Shown here: positions 7,553 to 14,457 of the stretch, piece after piece | Numbering within the stretch: position 1 is the first letter of the stretch | Layout of the letters: each line of letters opens with the position of its first letter | NCBI GenBank assembly: GCA_002345505.1 | Contig: DDWJ01000036.1 | Coordinates: 1-32,479 of the forward strand | DNA: 32,479 nt | Direction of reading: 5' to 3' | Source of the DNA: Caryophanales bacterium UBA2289 | Lineage (GTDB): Bacteria > Bacillota_I > Bacilli_A > Izemoplasmatales > Hujiaoplasmataceae | Program-made: the position numbers and the translations under genes | The notes under the pieces: model-generated | The model's input: only the letters and a program-made list of their open reading frames with translations | Told to the model about the DNA's origin: nothing | Databases searched by the model: none

Positions 7553-8728
7553 CTATTGATGGTCTCTCAACCGTTTCTCACCGGTTAATTTTTGAAAGCG
7601 AGTAATGTCTTGAGATACTTCTAACACTCCTATATAATTGCTTTTTTCATCTCTAACAGCGTAATAAGCGATATATAATAACTTTTCTTTAAAATTAATC
7701 CAAAATTCTTCGAAGTCTTTCTTGTTCGATTTGAAATCGCTGATGATCCCTTCAACTACATCTACACTCTTAGGTGGGTGACAATTTTTAACCTGTCTGC
7801 CAATAACAGCTGGTGTTCTAGGAAAATGTCTATTAAGATTATCATTGTAGTAGAGTACAACGTCATCTTTATCGACAAAGGTAATATCCATCGGTAAATG
7901 ATTAAGCATCTGGATAAGTTGATCAATGGACATTTTACCAGTTTTACTGTTAAAATATCCATTTATGTTCATTGTAGATTTTGAACGTATTGGTTCTAGT
8001 TTATCTTTATTGAAAACAAAGCCAACTTCTAGACATTCATTATAAATTTTATTGAGTTCTTCTTCTTTAAACAATTGTTTTAGTACTGGTAAAAGAATAA
8101 TTTCTTCCTTTTGGCCAATGCCAAAAATTAGATAATGGAATTGTCCGATTTGCTTAATTATCTCTTCTTCGTCATTTGTTTCAAGCAAGTCTAGAATACT
8201 CTTTAGTAAATGTTTAGAATCGTCATGAAGTTCCCATAGAACTTCTAATGGTTTAGTTGAGGGAACTCTCTTTTCAAGGTATGAGAAAATGATGTTTTCA
8301 TACTTATTGAATTTTAATTCAAAGTCATTACACTTGTTAAAGATAGTTTTCAATTCCTTTTTATGATTTAATATTTCTCCTCTTTTATAGAATGGTTTAA
8401 TTAAAGATAGATGATTCTGAATACTTTTGTTTTCTTTTAAAAGTTGGACAAATAATGGATGTTCTCCAAAATTAGAATGTTTAAAAATTCCTTTATGAAA
8501 CACATTGACGAACTTGTTAGCACTTTCTTTGATTTCTTTTATTGATAGTTCTGAGTCATTGCTATAAAAGTCTAAATAGAAGATATCTAAAGGATTTAGG
8601 TTTTCGATTTCTGTTTCGAACTCTTTGAAAAGTTTTACTTTTTCAGATGAATCTTTAAGTTCTAGAAGTTTTTTCATGAAGATATTTATTTTTTGAACTC
8701 TTTCAGCATTATACTTAAATATTTCCAT
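7553..8728 (-). CDS. DUF438-hemerythrin-PAS protein, divergent paralogue
   Basis: A 391-residue cytosolic protein with the DUF438 architecture: helical N-terminal region (about 1-80, weakly conserved), hemerythrin-like helical domain (about 85-225), and a C-terminal PAS domain (about 265-385) with the family motif CHPPKSVDVVEGI and a terminal VSQDITRFQKLTGEKRL. Such proteins are thought to sense redox state or gases through a di-iron site and PAS ligand; this is inferred for the family. Here the metal-ligand His of the HYxRKE helix is missing (FNKYEN), while HPLF (His 90), LHDD (His 168) and KEE (208-209) remain. SD GAGGAG lies nine bases upstream of the ATG. It overlaps the upstream membrane-protein gene by 14 bases, so the two form an operon. 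Compare the paralogue at 10803-11999. Confidence 0.85.
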   Translation of the reverse strand: MEIFKYNAERVQKINIFMKKLLELKDSSEKVKLFKEFETEIENLNPLDIFYLDFYSNDSELSIKEIKESANKFVNVFHKGIFKHSNFGEHPLFVQLLKENKSIQNHLSLIKPFYKRGEILNHKKELKTIFNKCNDFELKFNKYENIIFSYLEKRVPSTKPLEVLWELHDDSKHLLKSILDLLETNDEEEIIKQIGQFHYLIFGIGQKEEIILLPVLKQLFKEEELNKIYNECLEVGFVFNKDKLEPIRSKSTMNINGYFNSKTGKMSIDQLIQMLNHLPMDITFVDKDDVVLYYNDNLNRHFPRTPAVIGRQVKNCHPPKSVDVVEGIISDFKSNKKDFEEFWINFKEKLLYIAYYAVRDEKSNYIGVLEVSQDITRFQKLTGEKRLRDHQ

Positions 8729-9356
8729 TTTTTGTTTCTCCTCTTTTCTTTAGGATAGTTTTGTTTGCGAAAAACAGCAAATAGCCAATTATAATGATAA
8801 ACACCAGGACCAGAAAGAAATAACCAATTCCAAACTTTTCGAAATTCAAGAAGAAATAAGGATAATTTGATTCTTCTGTACCAAAATTAAAATTACCCCC
8901 AAGAGCTATATAAACAATTGTAAATATCCAATATATTAGCGGGAAGATTAGGTAATATAGCGGTTCAAAAATCGTCATTAACCCATTTTTAGTGAAAACA
9001 ATAAAATCTGTTAAGACTAGAATCGGGGTTATCGTGTGAACCAATAAATCGGATAGTGAATTTGGGTTATAATCAATACCATCTAGATATGGTCTAAGCA
9101 TTAAATTATATACTAACCCGGTTAAGATTATGGCTAAGGTAGCTTGATTCTTGATAATTAATAAAAGTGAAGATTTGTCTTTCTTTATAACTAGAGTTAA
9201 ATAGACAACAGCGACTAATATATTTGATTGAATTGTAAAATAGGCATACTGTTTAAGTGGTGATTCATAACTGAATGTACTTAATAAAAATCCAACTGTA
9301 GCGGTAATGATTATTAAGATTTTAAATATTTTTTCGTATCTTGCATTTGTGATCAA
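8715..9356 (-). CDS. Pr6Pr-type six-helix membrane protein
   Basis: A 213-residue integral membrane protein with about six helices, resembling the Pr6Pr (FAR-17a/AIG1-like) family. Typical segments are FTIQSNILVAVVYLTL in helix 2, HTITPILVLTDFIVF in helix 4, and FPLIYWIFTIVYIALGG in helix 5. Function in bacteria is unknown; eukaryotic AIG1/ADTRP relatives are fatty-acid-ester hydrolases using Thr and His, and a conserved His precedes TITP here, but hydrolase activity is only a possibility. The start is TTG, preceded at ten bases by AAAGGAG. It is co-transcribed with the DUF438 gene, overlapping it by 14 bases. Confidence 0.8.
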   Translation of the reverse strand: MITNARYEKIFKILIIITATVGFLLSTFSYESPLKQYAYFTIQSNILVAVVYLTLVIKKDKSSLLLIIKNQATLAIILTGLVYNLMLRPYLDGIDYNPNSLSDLLVHTITPILVLTDFIVFTKNGLMTIFEPLYYLIFPLIYWIFTIVYIALGGNFNFGTEESNYPYFFLNFEKFGIGYFFLVLVFIIIIGYLLFFANKTILKKRGETKNGNI

Positions 9357-9394
9357 TTTAAAGCTTCTCCTTTGAAAGTCCAGTCTTTAACAAA

Positions 9395-9400
9395 ATTATA
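9395..9400 (-). promoter_or_regulatory. -10 box of the Pr6Pr-DUF438 operon
   Basis: TATAAT on the minus strand, 38 bases upstream of the TTG start and downstream of the trxB terminator. No good -35 is seen at the normal distance. Confidence 0.4.
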
Positions 9401-9430
9401 ACATATCTAATTTAAAATATGGTTTCAAAT

Positions 9431-9457
9431 AAAAAATCAGCCGTCAAAAGCTGATTT
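9431..9457 (-). terminator. Terminator of trxB
   Basis: Perfect 8-bp stem AAATCAGC / GCTGATTT with an 8-base loop (9434-9457). It is followed on the minus strand by a T-rich TTTTTTATTT tract and lies just past the trxB stop codon. Confidence 0.8.
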
Positions 9458-9463
9458 GTTTTG

Positions 9464-10375
9464 TTATTCAAGATACTTAGCTAAAGAACTTACTGCTAGA
9501 GCTCCATCACTGACGCTCATAGCGATTTGTCTTAGGTAACTGTCACGGATATCACCCGCTGCATAAACTCCTAAAACACTGGTTTCTAATCTTGAATCAG
9601 TTTTAATCCAAGAACCGTCGATTAGATCAACTTGATGATTAAGGAAGTCGATATTAGGGCTATGTCCAATGGCAATGAAAACACCATTTACTTCAATATC
9701 TTTTAATGAGTTGGTTTTTTTATTTAAGACAGTTATCTGTTCAACGAAATCTTTACCTTTGATTTCTTCTACTGTTGAGTCCCAAATTACTTCAACATTG
9801 TTTAATTTAAACATTCTGTCTTGTAAAGCATTAACAGCTCTAAGTTTATCTCTTCGGTGGATTAGATAAACTTTCTTACACATTCTTGAGAGATAGATTG
9901 CGTCTTCTACTGCAACATCACCACCGCCAACAACAGCTACTACTTTGTCTTTATATAAAAAGCCATCGCAGGTTGCGCAATATGTTACACCATAACCATT
10001 AAGACGGTTTTCTCCAGGAACGTTCAATTTTCGAGCTGAAGCACCTGTAGCAATAAGAACAGTTTTAGTTAGATAGGTTGTTTTTTCGGTTGTAATCTTT
10101 TTTATTTTTTGAGTAAAATCAACACTTACTACCGGATCAACTGTAATTTCAATACCTAAGTCTTCAACATGTTTAACCATATTGTTTGCTAGTTCCATAC
10201 CGCTTAATTTATTGACTCCTAGATAGTTTTCAACTTCAAATGTATTGGCTATCTCGCCACCAGGAAACCATTTTTCAAGGATTAAAAAATCCATCATCGC
10301 TCTTTTAGCATAAATAGAGGCACTTAGCCCGGCCGGACCAGCACCTAAAATTATTAAATCATAAATATGTTCCAA
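9464..10375 (-). CDS. trxB: Thioredoxin reductase
   Basis: Cytosolic NADPH:thioredoxin oxidoreductase (303 residues, usual 305-320). The FAD motif GAGPAG is at 11-16, the redox-active CATC at 133-136 in the canonical TYCATCDG context, a second dinucleotide motif GGGDVAVEDA follows, and HRRDKLR (173-179) is the NADPH-phosphate-binding motif. A terminal AAGDIRD segment binds flavin. The longer reading frame begins with GTG at 10382, but AAGGGGTGA is then part of the coding region; it is better read as the SD for the in-frame TTG at 10375, six bases away. It has its own -10 and a strong terminator, so it is monocistronic within the redox block. Confidence 0.95.
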   Translation of the reverse strand: MEHIYDLIILGAGPAGLSASIYAKRAMMDFLILEKWFPGGEIANTFEVENYLGVNKLSGMELANNMVKHVEDLGIEITVDPVVSVDFTQKIKKITTEKTTYLTKTVLIATGASARKLNVPGENRLNGYGVTYCATCDGFLYKDKVVAVVGGGDVAVEDAIYLSRMCKKVYLIHRRDKLRAVNALQDRMFKLNNVEVIWDSTVEEIKGKDFVEQITVLNKKTNSLKDIEVNGVFIAIGHSPNIDFLNHQVDLIDGSWIKTDSRLETSVLGVYAAGDIRDSYLRQIAMSVSDGALAVSSLAKYLE

Positions 10376-10404
10376 AGAAATCACCCCTTAAATATCCAAA
10401 GTCT

Positions 10405-10432
10405 ATTATACTATAAATATTTAATTTATGAA
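10405..10432 (-). promoter_or_regulatory. Promoter of trxB
   Basis: TATAAT (10405-10410) with TTCATA (10427-10432) at a 16-base spacing on the minus strand. The predicted leader is about 25 bases and contains the SD AAGGGG. Confidence 0.5.
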
Positions 10433-10449
10433 CTCTTAAAACTTTATTT

Positions 10450-10806
10450 TTAGTACGTTTTTACAAAACGAAAAAAATACCAGTGTTTTGTTAAGAAAAG
10501 AATAATTAGGATAATTTTTAGAAACAGACTATCAAGACTTAAGAAAACAACAAGTAGAAGCAAATCTACTGAGACAAGTAAGATCCATTTCTTTTTTCTA
10601 GACATACTTTTCTTTTCAATAAATTCAGCTAAATGTTTCTGATAAACTTTACTGTTTTTTAACCATTTGTCAGCCTTTTCCGAAGATTTAGAGAACAAAA
10701 TTGTCGCTAATAGCAAGAAGGGTGTAGTTGGTAAAACTGGCAATATTACACCAATAATACCTAATGAAAATGAAAAGAAGCCTAATGATAAAAATACTAT
10801 TTTCAT
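10450..10806 (-). CDS. YbaN-type (DUF454) inner-membrane protein
   Basis: A 118-residue membrane protein of the DUF454/YbaN family. The signature LGIIGVILPVLPTTPFLLLA spans residues about 15-34, followed by FSKSSEKADKWL and a basic EKKSMSRKKKW segment before the C-terminal hydrophobic pair. Function is unknown in all relatives, although the gene commonly neighbours haem, redox or nitrogen-oxide genes. Its ATG overlaps the stop of the DUF438 gene (ATGA), so it is translationally coupled to it and shares its promoter. Confidence 0.88.
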   Translation of the reverse strand: MKIVFLSLGFFSFSLGIIGVILPVLPTTPFLLLATILFSKSSEKADKWLKNSKVYQKHLAEFIEKKSMSRKKKWILLVSVDLLLLVVFLSLDSLFLKIILIILFLTKHWYFFRFVKTY

Positions 10807-11999
10807 TTATTTACCAGTCTTTTTTCTCCAGTTATTGCTTTTAATGGATTTATATCTTGCGTCATTTCTAATGTCCCTAAATAGTTTCCTTCTTTGTCTC
10901 TAACGGCGTAATATCTAATTAAGACAAACATGCCTTTAAAGTTAATATAAAAATCTTCGTGGTCTTTTTCTCCTGACTTAAAGCTATTGATTATATCTTC
11001 AACCACATGTACGCTTTGAGGAGGATGACATAGAGTAACATGTCTACCAATAACTGTTTTTGGTCTTTCAAAAATTCTTTCTTTTCCTTGGGTAAAATAC
11101 TTAACATGACCATCTTTATCTACGAAAGTCATATCTAGTGGTAGGGTATTAAATATTGCGTTGATTTCTTCTGAGTTTAGTTTACCTGCATCGAATTTTA
11201 TTTCGCCATCAAAAGTCTTTTCTTCTTCAGATGGCTTTTCTTCAACCTTCCAACTTTCAGTAGGCTTTTCTAGGAAATAACCGATTTCATCGCTTCCTTG
11301 ATCAGCCATAATCCAATCATAAAAACTCATTAAATCTACTAGTTTAGGTAAAAGAATATTATTTTCTTTGATAATCATATCTTCAACACGTTCTAAAACG
11401 GCTTTGATTGATTTTAAGATATTTTCTAATTTTTGATCTTTATCATCAAGCATTCCTTGAACACTCTTGATATCCGCTCTAATCTCATCATCCACTCCCC
11501 ACATAACTTTAGGGATAGCGTTAATGCCTTTTTTCTCTAAGCTAGGGAAGAAAAGATATTCTTTTCTAGCATAATGTTTTGTGATATTAGCAAGGCGATC
11601 AATACCGATTCTTAACATCAAATAAGCTGTTGTATCAGTTCTTGTAAGATACGGATTAATCTCTTCTTTTATTAGCTTTCTGATTTGCTCGTTTTCATCA
11701 GAAAAAACTTTTGCTGGATGACCGGGGATTCTGGTGATGTCTTTTGGTTTGTGAATATCAGTAATACTCTTATCAAAAACTGCCGCATGAACATCGCAAA
11801 GGCTTTGAATTTCTTCTACTTGCATTCCTTCATCGATTAAAGATTGTTCCATAGCCACTATCTCATCAGTTGATATTTCTTCAAAATCCGCTTTAAATAG
11901 TTTTTTTGCTTCATCTATTGGCATTCCATCATGAATTTTCTTGATTAGTTTTTTAAGTTTATCTTGTCTTTCCTTTGAATTGTTTATTAGTTCGCTCAT
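10803..11999 (-). CDS. DUF438-hemerythrin-PAS sensor-like protein
   Basis: A 398-residue protein with the classic order: DUF438 (about 10-80, LIKKIHDGM, ending LCDVHAAVF), hemerythrin-like domain (about 90-225) and PAS domain (about 275-390, CHPPQSVHVVEDI, ending MTQDINPLKAITGEKRL). Likely iron ligands visible are His 94 (PGHP), His 142 and Glu 147 (KHYARKE) and Glu 212 (KEN). The position matching His 168 of the paralogue is Asp 170 (WGVDDEIR). The family is predicted to respond to O2, NO or redox state; no output domain is present, so partners are unknown. SD GGGAGG sits in the arm of a hairpin. It is transcribed from a predicted Fnr-type class II promoter and coupled to the YbaN gene. Confidence 0.9.
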   Translation of the reverse strand: MSELINNSKERQDKLKKLIKKIHDGMPIDEAKKLFKADFEEISTDEIVAMEQSLIDEGMQVEEIQSLCDVHAAVFDKSITDIHKPKDITRIPGHPAKVFSDENEQIRKLIKEEINPYLTRTDTTAYLMLRIGIDRLANITKHYARKEYLFFPSLEKKGINAIPKVMWGVDDEIRADIKSVQGMLDDKDQKLENILKSIKAVLERVEDMIIKENNILLPKLVDLMSFYDWIMADQGSDEIGYFLEKPTESWKVEEKPSEEEKTFDGEIKFDAGKLNSEEINAIFNTLPLDMTFVDKDGHVKYFTQGKERIFERPKTVIGRHVTLCHPPQSVHVVEDIINSFKSGEKDHEDFYINFKGMFVLIRYYAVRDKEGNYLGTLEMTQDINPLKAITGEKRLVNK

Positions 12000-12001
12000 T
12001 A

Positions 12002-12047
12002 AAAAAACCTCCCTTTATAATTACATTATAACTTTGGGAGGTTTTTT
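12002..12047 (-). promoter_or_regulatory. Terminator-like hairpin whose 3' arm is the SD of the DUF438 gene
   Basis: On the minus strand AAAAAACCTCCC pairs perfectly with GGGAGGTTTTTT. An asymmetric internal loop (AAAG against A) and a second 7-bp stem TTATAAT / ATTATAA with a 3-base loop cap it. The GGGAGG arm (12008-12013) is the SD for the ATG at 11999. It is a credible terminator for the crp/fnr-family gene and would also hide the SD on read-through RNA. Confidence 0.7.
12025..12030 (-). promoter_or_regulatory. -10 box of the DUF438-YbaN operon
   Basis: TATAAT on the minus strand, inside the inner arm of the hairpin. The predicted start at about 12018 gives a leader of about 19 bases containing only the SD arm, so RNA from this promoter cannot form the hairpin. 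The -35 (CAGTAT) is poor, as expected for an activator-dependent promoter. Confidence 0.6.
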
Positions 12048-12051
12048 ATAC

Positions 12052-12067
12052 TGTGATTTAAATCACA
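12052..12067. promoter_or_regulatory. Crp/Fnr-family binding site centred at -41.5
   Basis: A perfect 16-bp palindrome TGTGATTTAAATCACA, matching the CRP/Bacillus-Fnr consensus TGTGA-N6-TCACA. It overlaps the last codons and stop of the crp/fnr-family gene. Its centre (12059.5) is 41.5 bases upstream of the start predicted from the TATAAT at 12025-12030, exactly the class II activator position. Confidence 0.8.
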
Positions 12068-12681
12068 TAGTTTAAAATATATCTATTTTTTTCGAAAAAG
12101 ACTATTTCTTTTTCTTGAAGTGTTTTCAAATTTCTTGAAAGTGTTTCTCTTCTAATCCCGATGATATTGGCTAAGACTGTTTTTGAGAACGGGAGATCAA
12201 TTACTTGTTGGTTATTTTCTTGATAACCAAACTTTTCATAAAGAGCTTTAAAAGTATTGATTATTCTTTCGAAAGTATCAATGCTTGCGGAGTTAACTAG
12301 ATTATTTTGGAAAGTGTTGGATCTTGAGACGGCACAGGTTAAACAACGATCTCTAAACTCAGGACTTTTATTATAGGAGTTTAATACTTCTTTTTTAGTT
12401 ATTCTTTTAAGTAAAGTGGGAGTTAAGCTGATAGCGGTTGCGAGGTAATTATCCTTTTTTTGTAATACTGCGAGTAATGCAACATATTCTCCTGGTCCAA
12501 GAATACCGATGATTTTTTCATCTCCGCTTTCTAAATATCTAACCATCTTAATATAACCATCATTAATTTGATAGATATATTCTATCAATTCGTCTGTATT
12601 AAAAAGAATAAAATTGTCTTTTACTTGAATTATATCGCCATCTAAAAAATCATATTGGCAATATTTACAATATCTCTTCAT
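12058..12681 (-). CDS. Crp/Fnr-family regulator with two CxxC pairs
   Basis: A 207-residue transcription factor: cyclic-nucleotide-binding-like beta barrel (about 20-100), dimer helix (about 118-150) and winged HTH (about 165-200). The recognition helix reads RRETLSR; the R-E-x-x-x-R pattern matches the residues by which CRP reads TGTGA, consistent with the palindrome immediately downstream. Four cysteines form two CxxC pairs, C5-KY-C8 and C113-LT-C116, which might hold an Fe-S cluster or form disulfides. Their placement (N-terminal plus just before the dimer helix) resembles FNR. I chose the ATG at 12681, seven bases after GAGGT; an ATG at 12714 lacks an SD. Probably an oxygen or redox sensor acting on the DUF438 operon. 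Confidence 0.88.
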   Translation of the reverse strand: MKRYCKYCQYDFLDGDIIQVKDNFILFNTDELIEYIYQINDGYIKMVRYLESGDEKIIGILGPGEYVALLAVLQKKDNYLATAISLTPTLLKRITKKEVLNSYNKSPEFRDRCLTCAVSRSNTFQNNLVNSASIDTFERIINTFKALYEKFGYQENNQQVIDLPFSKTVLANIIGIRRETLSRNLKTLQEKEIVFFEKNRYILNYVI

Positions 12682-12702
12682 ATAATCTACCTCATTAAAA
12701 TT

Positions 12703-12731
12703 ATTATACAACATTTATGAGTGATTTTAAA
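12703..12731 (-). promoter_or_regulatory. Promoter of the crp/fnr-family gene
   Basis: TATAAT (12703-12708) with TTTAAA (12726-12731) at a 17-base spacing on the minus strand. The -35 is weak. No obvious TGTGA palindrome lies here. Confidence 0.45.
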
Positions 12732-12770
12732 AGTAATGTCAATTTTAAAATTCTAAGATTTTTTATTTTG

Positions 12771-12779
12771 TGGTATTAT
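12771..12779 (+). promoter_or_regulatory. Extended -10 of the amidase gene
   Basis: TGGTATTAT (TG 12771-12772, TATTAT 12774-12779), followed by an AAGGAG SD just before the ATG at 12799. No convincing -35. Confidence 0.45.
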
Positions 12780-12798
12780 AGTTTTAAGGAGTTGGGTT

Positions 12799-13599
12799 AT
12801 GAAAATATTAATGGTTCAAAATACTGTAAAAGAAAGAATTGATGATACATTAAAAAATATTGAATCTTTGATTGAAAAATATCAAAGTGAAAAGATCGAT
12901 TTTTTAGTTTTGCCGGAAATGTTTACTACACCATACCAAATCACCTCTTTTAATGATTATGGCAAGTTTACTGAATCAAAAGTTTTAGTTTGGTTGAAAG
13001 CTTTAGCTATTAGATTTAATACTTATATTGTAGGCGGTTCAGTCCCTGAGATAGATAAAGGTAGAGTTTACAATACAACTTATGTATTCAATAGAGATGG
13101 TAATGTCATTAGCAAGTACCAAAAAGTGCATTTATTCAGTGTGAACTATCCTAACGGCAATAGTTTCAATGAAGCAGATGTGCTTTCTAGAGGCACTGAT
13201 TTAGGAGTTTTTGATACCGAATTTGGAAAAATGGGTTTAATGATTTGTTTTGATGTTCGTTTCCCGTTACTTGCTAATAAGTTGATGAAGAAGGGTTCAA
13301 AAATTATTTTCGTACCCGCTGCCTTTAATACTTTTACAGGACCAATGCACTGGCAGGTAACTTTTAGAGCTAGAGCTATTGACAATCAGTTATTTATGGT
13401 TGGAGTGAGTCCTTCAAGAGAATCTTTTGGAGATTACAATACCTATGGTCACAGCATATTAGTCGATCCTTTCGGTTATGTGATTACCGAAATGTTTAGT
13501 GAAGAGGAAGTTAGACTAATCGAGATTGATTTAGATGAGATTAACCGCGCTAGAACTTCCATCCCAATTGTCAAGAGTGAAGTAAATATAAAAGAATAG
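12799..13599 (+). CDS. Nitrilase-superfamily carbon-nitrogen hydrolase, omega-amidase-like
   Basis: A 266-residue cytosolic amidase with the full Glu-Lys-Cys triad: Glu 40 (LVLPEMFTTPY), Lys 109 (KYQKVHLF) and Cys 150 (GLMICFDVRFP). The pattern and length best match the Nit2/YafV omega-amidase branch, which hydrolyses alpha-ketoglutaramate or alpha-ketosuccinamate to the ketoacid plus ammonia. Other small-amide substrates are possible. The C-terminal VDPFGYVI strand is also typical. A good SD (AAGGAG) supports the ATG. It is transcribed alone and faces the HAD gene across a shared terminator. Confidence 0.88.
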   Translation: MKILMVQNTVKERIDDTLKNIESLIEKYQSEKIDFLVLPEMFTTPYQITSFNDYGKFTESKVLVWLKALAIRFNTYIVGGSVPEIDKGRVYNTTYVFNRDGNVISKYQKVHLFSVNYPNGNSFNEADVLSRGTDLGVFDTEFGKMGLMICFDVRFPLLANKLMKKGSKIIFVPAAFNTFTGPMHWQVTFRARAIDNQLFMVGVSPSRESFGDYNTYGHSILVDPFGYVITEMFSEEEVRLIEIDLDEINRARTSIPIVKSEVNIKE

Positions 13600-13617
13600 G
13601 ACGCATTTTTGCGTCCT
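13598..13617. terminator. Bidirectional terminator between amidase and HAD genes
   Basis: Perfect 7-bp GC-rich stem AGGACGC / GCGTCCT with a 6-base loop. The amidase TAG stop overlaps the left arm, and the HAD stop starts just after the right arm. T-rich flanks on both sides are short. Confidence 0.65.
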
Positions 13618-14325
13618 TTAAAATTCATCATTTTCTATTTTTATTAAAAGATCATTAAGTGTGCCATGTTCAAATTGATTGATATCGATATTGTTTTTAT
13701 TGCTTAAACAGTCAGTTACTAGATATGTTTTTAATCCCAAACCTTGAGCAACCATATCTTCTAAAGCATCATTACCAATCATTATCGTTTCTTCAGGGTC
13801 TAAATTAAGTCTTTTTAAAATCATTTCATAGTAAGAAAGACTAGGTTTAGCGAAATTACTATTCTCATAAGTCGTTATTAACGAGAAATCATCCTGATTT
13901 AGTAAAGCCCATTCAATCCTCTTTTTAGTGGCAACAAATGGAAAAATCGGATTAGTCGCAAGAACGATTGTTTTTCCTCTATCTTTAAGGATTTCAATTA
14001 TTGTCTTTGAGACGTAGGAAGGATTAGTGGAAGTCTTAACTGCTTCAAACTCGTTCTGATAAAACTTTTCTAGTGCTTTCTTGATTTCTTCTTTATCCTC
14101 TTGTTCCGGTAAAAAAGCATCCCAAAAAACTTCTTCATTGGTTTTCAAACCTTCATTTTGAATCATATTTTTAGTTCCAATCCATAATCTTTTAATCATT
14201 GTTTCTGGGTCAAGACCAATTTCATAGAATTTTTGGCCTAGCAGGTGAAAGTATTTCTTTATAAAGTTTTCTTCATCTAGAGGCAGAAGTGTACCATCTA
14301 AATCAAATAAGTAATTTTTTATCAT
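13618..14325 (-). CDS. HAD-family phosphatase
   Basis: A 235-residue haloacid-dehalogenase-like hydrolase. Motif I is DLDGT (nucleophile Asp 8, acid Asp 10), motif II is LATNP, a lysine follows near KPSLSYYEM (motif III), and motif IV is MIGNDALEDMVAQ. A helical C1-type cap lies between motifs I and II. Such enzymes dephosphorylate small metabolites (2-phosphoglycolate, nucleotides, sugar phosphates); the substrate cannot be told from sequence. GAGGAAG precedes the ATG, and a consensus promoter lies upstream. It is monocistronic and divergent from the cupin gene. Confidence 0.88.
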   Translation of the reverse strand: MIKNYLFDLDGTLLPLDEENFIKKYFHLLGQKFYEIGLDPETMIKRLWIGTKNMIQNEGLKTNEEVFWDAFLPEQEDKEEIKKALEKFYQNEFEAVKTSTNPSYVSKTIIEILKDRGKTIVLATNPIFPFVATKKRIEWALLNQDDFSLITTYENSNFAKPSLSYYEMILKRLNLDPEETIMIGNDALEDMVAQGLGLKTYLVTDCLSNKNNIDINQFEHGTLNDLLIKIENDEF

Positions 14326-14355
14326 ATTCTTCCTCGCAAATAGTCTTTTGTAAAT

Positions 14356-14384
14356 ATTCTATAGACAAATAGTCTCTATGTCAA
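14356..14384 (-). promoter_or_regulatory. Consensus promoter of the HAD gene
   Basis: TTGACA (14379-14384, perfect -35), exactly 17 bases, then TAGAAT (14356-14361) on the minus strand. Confidence 0.75.
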
Positions 14385-14396
14385 TCAAAATAAAAC

Positions 14397-14436
14397 AGCA
14401 ATATCATTTGCTTAGAAAAATTTTTCATGTTAGAAT
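14397..14436 (+). promoter_or_regulatory. Cupin promoter with palindrome over its -35
   Basis: TTGCTT (14408-14413), 17 bases, TAGAAT (14431-14436). The -35 is overlapped by the inverted repeat AGCAATATCATTTGCT (14397-14412), which closely resembles the palindrome at 19265-19279. Confidence 0.6.
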
Positions 14437-14457
14437 AAGCAAAAATGAGGTGATTAT

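Noticed and set aside
12720..12740. GTGATTTTAAAAGTAA upstream of the crp/fnr-family gene as an autoregulatory site
   Set aside because: Only one half resembles TGTGA and the symmetry is poor, so it does not fit the palindrome found downstream.
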